A stretch of DNA of 64,000 nucleotides from positions 868,001-932,000 of the forward strand of contig MBPM02000019.1 in assembly GCA_001695595.3 (NCBI GenBank), in the 5' to 3' direction. Made by a program: the position numbers and the translations under genes. The stretch comes from Plasmopara viticola. Lineage: Eukaryota; Oomycota; Peronosporomycetes; Peronosporales; Peronosporaceae. Shown piece after piece: positions 57,747 to 64,000 of this stretch (position 1 is the first letter of the stretch; the number at the start of each line of letters is the position of its first letter). Under the pieces are notes generated by a model. It saw nothing but the letters and a program-made list of their open reading frames with translations. It was not told the origin of the DNA and searched no databases.

Positions 57747-57827
57747 CACTTGCTGTGAGATTCGAACTCACACGGGTTACCCAATTAAATTAGCAGGCTA
57801 GCGCCTTAACCACTCAGCCATATCCAT
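57747..57827 (-). tRNA. tRNA-Ser(GCT)-like sequence, probably a pseudogene or SINE head
   Basis: On the minus strand the D arm TGGCTGAGTGGTTAAGGC, the anticodon loop CTGCTAA (anticodon GCT), a long variable arm (GGGTAACCC) and a perfect T arm GTGAG-TTCGAAT-CTCAC appear in order, as in a class II serine tRNA. The pol III A and B boxes are intact. The acceptor stem does not pair (ATGGATA against AGCAAGT), and the anticodon stem is poor, so the molecule would not be charged normally. Confidence 0.6.
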
Positions 57828-59643
57828 TCGGTAATCAATACGCGACACACTACTTACAAATTGGTTGTTAAGTCGACTATTTGGAGCTTCGGCGCTAGCA
57901 CTTTAAAGAGCGAAGAAGCGCTTAGTTGCGGCTGGAGTGAGAGAACTTGTCAGGGCGCTTAGCTTGAATGGTAGAATAAACGGTACTGGCAGCATTCCAA
58001 AATAGATGAGCTGAAGCGTTTCTACCCTTTCATAAAATATTGTATGCTTTAGACTTACGCAGATGCGATAGAGTCGCAACTAAGCGTTTATTCGCTCTTT
58101 AAAGCTCCCTCGAGTCTGATAGCCGCTGCACTTCACACAAAGTCCATATCATTCTATACACAACGCATTTCACATGGAAGCGCCACTTGTCTTGCTTGAT
58201 TTGCAGCACGCACACGTACATGAAGACACGGTTTTTGGTCTCACGGGAGCTCGTCACAAGAATGTGTACGGAATGCAGATAACGTAGAATGCGCTTAACT
58301 GTCGACGAAACAATGTAAAAAGTTCGCAGCACGGGCGATGCAATATTAGCTGTTGCTCTCAACGACAAAGAGATGAAGTACATTTCTCCAGATAGTGTGC
58401 TTGCCCTTCAATCTCACACGATGGCTGTTCAAGAGATTTCCTTTGCTTTTCTGCACATTTAGAGTTACGAATCGAGTCTGGATATTGTAAATGTGTGCGC
58501 TGACGAACTTATCATAACTCTCTCTGGACATGGTCACCATGTGTCACGACCCCAAGCTAGAGCATCAGCTTCCAGTGTTGCATGGTATGCAGCAAGCGAT
58601 GATATATTCGCTCTTGTGAAGTGCGGATATGATATACGCCTTCTTCAGCGAGTGGTGTTGGAGGAGTGCGACCTCTGGGAAGTTGCGAGCGGGCAGATAA
58701 AGCTTGAGCAGCTGAGCTTCAATAGATTTCGAGTCTATCGCCTTATTTAAATGGTATGCCCCCACAGTCGATCTCTACGCAAAGGTATGGGAAGCGCTGA
58801 GATCGTATATCTTTCTAAAAAAAGGTTTAAAATCATAAGGATCATTTTTTTTAAAGTTTCGAGAGATGTGACTTTGCGGCGTGGGAAGACGAAAAAATCA
58901 GTAAAGCACAAATCGCCGATGTGCTTGAAAAAGTGATGACATACCGGTTTAGACAGGACGTATTAGTTGTTGACAGATTTATGCAATTGATTTTATTATC
59001 TGTCATTGTGCCAATTACATTATTCAGTGCAAACGGTGCCAGAAAGCTCTGGCCGATTTCTTAGAGGATATGACCCTCACGGGTAGTGCTGAGACGATCA
59101 ATGGCCATAGTCACGTTAAGCAGTCTGTAGGTTGATGCATTGTGCATGCTTATCGTCAGCTAAATTTAGCGACAATCTTGCCCAGCTCTACCGATTTGGC
59201 GAAGACAATTTGCTTGCAACCATACGTTTCTCCTGGTTTTGCATAATGTCGAAGCCGAGACATCTCGAAAGTGAGCACTCTTCGGCAAATTGATGAGAAA
59301 ATTGCACTTTAGCTCACGGACGAGACTGATCCTTGAGGCTCCAACACATCCGTCGCGCAATCTTCCACGAACCAGATATTACATTTTATTCCATTTTTCG
59401 GTCCGCAGTCGTCGATGGGATCAAACATCATTGGATCTATACCACAAGACTCTGTCTTTAACGAGATGGGACTCAACAGACGCGTTCATGCTAAGGTATG
59501 TCTAAAAATGAAAATAGTTGAAAATCTTGCACATATATCCTTATAACTTTTGAACCACTGAAGTTAAAAGAGAGGACGGGATTATTGCGAAAGCCGTTCT
59601 TGCCTACGCCGTAATGTGGACTCATTCTATCATAACTTGGAAA

Positions 59644-59681
59644 GTTTAGCATGTCCTTAATGTCCTATTAAGTTTCAATAC
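59644..59681 (+). repeat. 38-bp direct repeat, copy 2
   Basis: Same sequence as 55548-55585 with one base changed (T to C at position 12), 4096 bp downstream in the same orientation. Confidence 0.85.
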
Positions 59682-61386
59682 TATAAGTCCCGAATTTGCA
59701 AGTTGCGTTGTGATAAATATGTATGCCGTGTCTCCTCTTCGAGCGGTAAATTGCAAGTTTCAAAAATGAAAAATTATGCATTCGCTCCAAGGTGATCGGG
59801 AGTGAGTTTATTCAGTAGCGCACCTTTCACACATGCGTGCAGAAAGCACTCATTGCGTCTCTCCGACCTACGCAACTTGATTGCGAGACTTTGTTCTCCG
59901 GAATTCCAAATCACACGGTTTTCAAAATAATAAATGCTTACTTGACTTTAGGCATGATCCGTCCTGACTAAAAGACTTGGGTGTTTTGCGTACAGCGACC
60001 GTACGCCGGAGCAGAGGCTGGTCCTTTCTATCGCTCTAGACATGCACAGATGCAATAGAGCCGGCAAGTTTCAGATCTCGTGTATTCTGCTGTAAATTTA
60101 TTCTGTTGGAGCTGAGACATTGTACTCGACATTTTGCGCCCTCTTCAGACGAGGTCGGTTGAACATGGATAAACGACGGGCGAGACAGGCGAGAGTAGTA
60201 CAGAAATATCGATAGCCCAAACATATTGACGTAGTAGGTGGCAGCGTTGTGCGGGAAAATGAAACTATCTCTCGTCCTCGTGACACACTTACGCTTACAA
60301 TCATGCCACTTTGGTTCAAGAATACCTGGACGGTACTGAATACGTTGTTGATACAGTCAGTCGCAACGGTGTGTAATATAGGAGCAAAAATAGGAGAGTA
60401 CAACTCTGATGCTCGGACGACATAATCTTTTAGAGGCGTATTTTCAGACTAAAAATGTAAATGTAGAAATCCTAGCCAAGCCGAGAAGGTATAGGTTGTG
60501 TTAAGATTAAAGTTTCCACTTCTGGACGAAAAATCCCTAAAATAGCTTCATAAATAGCATATGTTGCCTTCTGTTCATAAGCAAACATAGGCTGGGTTGC
60601 GGCTCTATTGCGTCTGCGCACGTGATTCGATTGCGTCTGCACGGTCTAGAATGATAGAAACGACGTATCTATGGCCGTTGATCATCTTGTGTCATTGCAT
60701 TTCTGTCTCTCGATTACAGCAGTTCACATAGTCAGTAAGACAAATCCATGATTTTCTCAAAGAAAAAAATTGCTTCTTTTTTTTTCACCCTAACAGCTCA
60801 AAAATTGAGGAGGGATGCCATTACATCTTACACCAAAAGTGCCCATACTGACCACGCTTCTATAGACTACAATTCGCCGTTTGATCAACGATTGCCTTTA
60901 GCAGTATACGAAGGTTACATACTTCTAGCATAATAGGCAGTGAACCCGATAGTGCAATATGCGTTCAAACTTTCGATGACCCGGATTTGGAAAGCACAAG
61001 TAGCAGATACGTTTGAGCCAACACTCATCAAAGCGAAGACTAACATTGTTTGGAACGCGAGCTTTGTGTGCTCGACCAGCAGATTACCGCTCTGCTTTTA
61101 TCGAACCAGATCAACGCATATGCTATGCGAGTAAAATAATGTGGTTGCGTGCGTGCATACCATCAGGGGCATGGCACCATGAAAAACATCAGTTTGCAAG
61201 CGCCGTATAAATCATATTTCTTGTGACTCGGTCGCTGCATTAAGCATTTACTTGGCTCATAGACGGTCTATACAACCTCCGCTAAAAGCTGTAGACAGTC
61301 GTTCAAATTACTAATAATTACTTGCTTTTACCGACGGTTAGAAGTTATCGGCTAATAATATTGCTCCACATAAAGTTTTTGGTGGC

Positions 61387-61420
61387 TGTGCATTAGATCA
61401 AAGTATTGATCTAATACACA
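61387..61420. repeat. Hairpin with 15-bp stem
   Basis: TGTGCATTAGATCAA pairs with TTGATCTAATACACA around AGTA; 14 of 15 positions pair. Noncoding surroundings. Confidence 0.85.
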
Positions 61421-61739
61421 TCTATCAAAAGTACTTTGAAAACCCAGAGTAAGCCCGTAACAAAAAGTAGTATTGGTGGCTCAACAGCTAACACAATGAC
61501 AAAAATACATTAAAGTATCACTACGTATATGTTTGCGAGTGAGCCAATGCATTGCACAGTAAAGATCTATTTTTTAGACATCAGAACTAATGTTGGTTAG
61601 TGAATGTTAAAAATTGTCTGCTACCTTAGTAAAAAAAGGTATATTTGTGGTTTCTTAAGCAAAATGATGAAGGGGTTAAGTCTGTTTGATAGCTTATAGA
61701 AGCATTGGTTGCCGGATGTCTTATTCATATTTGTTTGTC

Positions 61740-62160
61740 TTCCATTGCAGTTGTTGCTTTTCTTACCGACAAAAATTAAGCTCTTTAAGTAATGACATTT
61801 GAGTGGTTAGTTATTGCGTGGAGCGACGTAAAACAACGTACTTGGTCTCCACAATCGAGCTCACAATCTTGTAGAGCCTTTATATTAGTCTTGCGTTAAA
61901 ACTTGCACCGAGCACTATAAATTGTCGACATTATCAACCTTCTGTTGCCGGGGCAATTTGCAGAGCCATAGTCTTTGAGGCTTTTCAATCATTGGCTAAA
62001 ACCCGGGCGTTATCAGTCTGGAAATCTGTACGTCAAACGCCTCTGTATAATTGAACATGTGTACATTTGAACGGAATTCACTTAAAAAATTATCTTAAAA
62101 TCATTAAAGTATAGTCAAAGCTGGCTGCGGTTCTTTGTACGGTACGCATATATCGAGAAC
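61740..62160 (-). repeat. Old repeat, copy B (pairs with 35153-35570)
   Basis: Decayed partner of the copy at 35 kb. The matching minus-strand frame starts similarly (FQTxNARxLA) but then has stops and shifts. Confidence 0.7.
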
Positions 62161-62739
62161 GAAAAGTCATGAAAAAGAAAGTGCTTAATCATCTGTAACA
62201 AAACTCGAAATTGGGCAAAGAAATTTTTCACTTTCAAGATGCACAATTTGGCAGTCACACTTGAACAATAGTAAATGAAAGCTTTTGCAGTACACCAAAG
62301 CTATACTACTTCCGCACAAAAGGCCTAATATCCTATCATTCGTATAATGACGCTCACTAAGACTTACGTGCTGTATAAGTTGTAGATGTGTATATTTTGC
62401 TCTGCATGAACACTTACACCACGACAAGTTCTCTAAGCATGCCAAATGTGTCACTCAAGTCTATACTAACCCTTTATTCCGATACATGTAGACCGCTGCC
62501 TCTTCTTGCTTAACGACAAATTTTATTCCGTGAGGAGAACATTTCATTAAAAGACGTCAGCAAAACTAGTGTCGTATCTGGATTGAAGTACTATATAATG
62601 TACTGAATAGCCTTACGTTGACCACAGACAGCCTTTGCTTAGCTAAAAGTTCATTATCTGACTCCAAAATGTGTTAAGAAATGCTGTTGATAGTTGCAAT
62701 TCATAAAGAAATAAAGTTTGAGTCGGCTGGTTGCAAGAA
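62161..62739. other. Spacer between two old repeats
   Basis: Overlapping short frames (for example 62185-62454 minus) without known motif. Confidence 0.4.
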
Positions 62740-63980
62740 AAAACACTGCGGTGGACACATGTCCTTTTCAAATCCGCAAGGCTATATTGACAACATGTAA
62801 GTTGCAAAGTTGTTTTAACATCAAAACATTTTTGCCGCACTCGGCACCACTTGTAGCCAAATCTACGCGCACGCGAGTAGATTGTTTACCAATTTTGCAA
62901 AGGTCTGAGATGGAGCGTTGTCATTGCCTTACCTACCAGAAGAGCAATATGCGCTCGATCGAGGGCTTACTACTTATTTATAAGGTACCTAGCAAATAAT
63001 TTCCTTTGTGTCACCCCAACCACTGCGCAAAAGAGCGCATTTAGACGTTCGACTTTTTTGTTCGAGTGTATCCACAAATACCTACAATGTTGGCAATATT
63101 ATCTTAAGCGGAGTTCAAGTCTGATAAGGGTAGATTGAGGATTGGCATTACCAGCCCGACGCAAACGGTGCTGATGCTGTGATTTCTGATCGAAGGCAAG
63201 AGTGAAGGAGCCAGTTGCAACAAATTTAAAACGTGAGAGAGATTTGTGCTCAAAATGATGTCGATTAGCATATTTTAGACGTGGCTTCAGACCACGGCAG
63301 CATAGCTGTCATTCTGTAAGTATAATTGCTGCCGACTTTACATCAGGCTTTGCTGTGTCGATGAAAACCTTCTTTAAGCTTTGTACCGTGACTCAAGCTG
63401 AGAAGAATGATGTCCAATTGAATTGATGAAATAGTGTGCTGCCCTTTTAGACGATTACTGTGCTAGCTCCGTAAAAAAAATAGGACCTCAAGATTTGGGA
63501 CGTGTTCTTGTAGAGAAGGATTACTATTGCACGCGTAATAGGATCATCACTGTTGCATCTTTTCGGCTGAGATAATGACACACGACTAGCCAAGATGCCA
63601 TGCTTACTTTCGTTGTTCGAAGAAAAATGTGATAGACGACTTCAATAGTTTTGTAAGTTATTGAGGTAAAAATGGGCACGGCAATGAAGAGCATCGCTAT
63701 GCAGTATTTGCCTGTCCAGTGAAAGGACACAGTCGATGAAGGGCATAGTTTATCCTCGTCCAGTGTGTCCAGTGTGAACGTCAGCTCTCTGTTGAGCTTT
63801 CTCAAGATAAGACGCACTCGCGCTCTATTCCTTCACGCTCAAGCGTCGATTAAGCTATATAAGGAGCATATACACTCAATAAAAGTGTCATTTCGCTTCG
63901 TGCGTTGTTACAATGCCGATAGACATGACTTCACAACTTGACATCTTCGTCTTTGGCGTGCGCAAAGTTCTATCTCACTA
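62740..63980. repeat. Old repeat, copy B (pairs with 43289-44540)
   Basis: Runs in register with the 43 kb copy to near the window edge and may continue beyond it. It lacks the 44.4 kb hairpin and keeps a TATATAAGG sequence near 63856 in its place. Confidence 0.75.
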
Positions 63981-64000
63981 AGAGCGAACCCTATTCGCTC

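Larger units (their letters stand above)
57828..61739. other. Long gene-free stretch
   Basis: Short frames only, none with a known motif. Holds the second 38-bp repeat and the hairpin at 61387-61420. Confidence 0.45.

Noticed and set aside
1..64000. CRISPR arrays, phage or bacterial operons
   Set aside because: No regularly spaced short repeats and no bacterial gene order; all recognised genes are eukaryotic.

Overview
The window looks like nuclear DNA of an oomycete, probably a Phytophthora or downy-mildew relative. The signs are a pleiotropic-drug-resistance ABC transporter of oomycete type, genes with many introns of 51 to 91 nt, compact gene islands inside long gene-poor tracts full of decayed Ty3/Gypsy and Ty1/Copia polyproteins, a SINE-like repeat, and short secreted proteins. 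The organism call is inference; no species is claimed.

Layout. 1-743 is the 3' end of the ABC transporter. 744-16.7 kb is gene-poor: an unidentified pseudogene (1.18-1.92 kb), Copia-like scraps (2.7 and 4.6 kb), a decayed Gypsy pol on the minus strand (6.5-9.0 kb), a SINE-like insertion (10.6 kb), a decayed mitochondrial cox1 copy (11.1-11.87 kb) and a Gypsy integrase scrap (13.2 kb). 16.72-24.53 kb is a large imperfect palindrome: two inverted arms each carry an intact 270-residue hydrophilic protein gene of unknown function, with the gene for a PHOSPHO-type HAD phosphatase running from the right arm into the spacer and a dead copy of its first exon in the left arm.

25.0-33.8 kb is the main gene island: a six-exon gene of unknown function (+), ALG5 dolichyl-phosphate glucosyltransferase (-), a DHHC palmitoyltransferase (-), an RP2-like TBCC-domain protein (-), and, divergent from it by about 110 bp, a UDP-glycosyltransferase (+). 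Two SINE-like copies sit here, one ending directly at the ALG5 stop codon. I rebuilt the exon structure of these genes by hand; every junction keeps frame and uses GT-AG.

33.8-64 kb is again gene-poor. It holds two paralogous genes for small secreted proteins (34.57 and 51.95 kb) lying in a wider duplicated segment, a cyclin-dependent kinase (49.2-50.2 kb, two exons), Gypsy relics (38.8-39.65 and 46.9-47.65 kb), pairs of old diverged repeats (35.2/61.7 kb and 43.3/62.7 kb), a 26-bp-stem hairpin (44.4 kb), and a tRNA-Ser-like relic (57.75 kb).

Functionally, ALG5 (N-glycan donor supply), the palmitoyltransferase and the UDP-glycosyltransferase are predicted membrane or secretory-pathway enzymes; RP2-like proteins act in membrane trafficking near flagella in other eukaryotes. 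They are housekeeping neighbours rather than an operon. No CRISPR, prophage or bacterial system is present.
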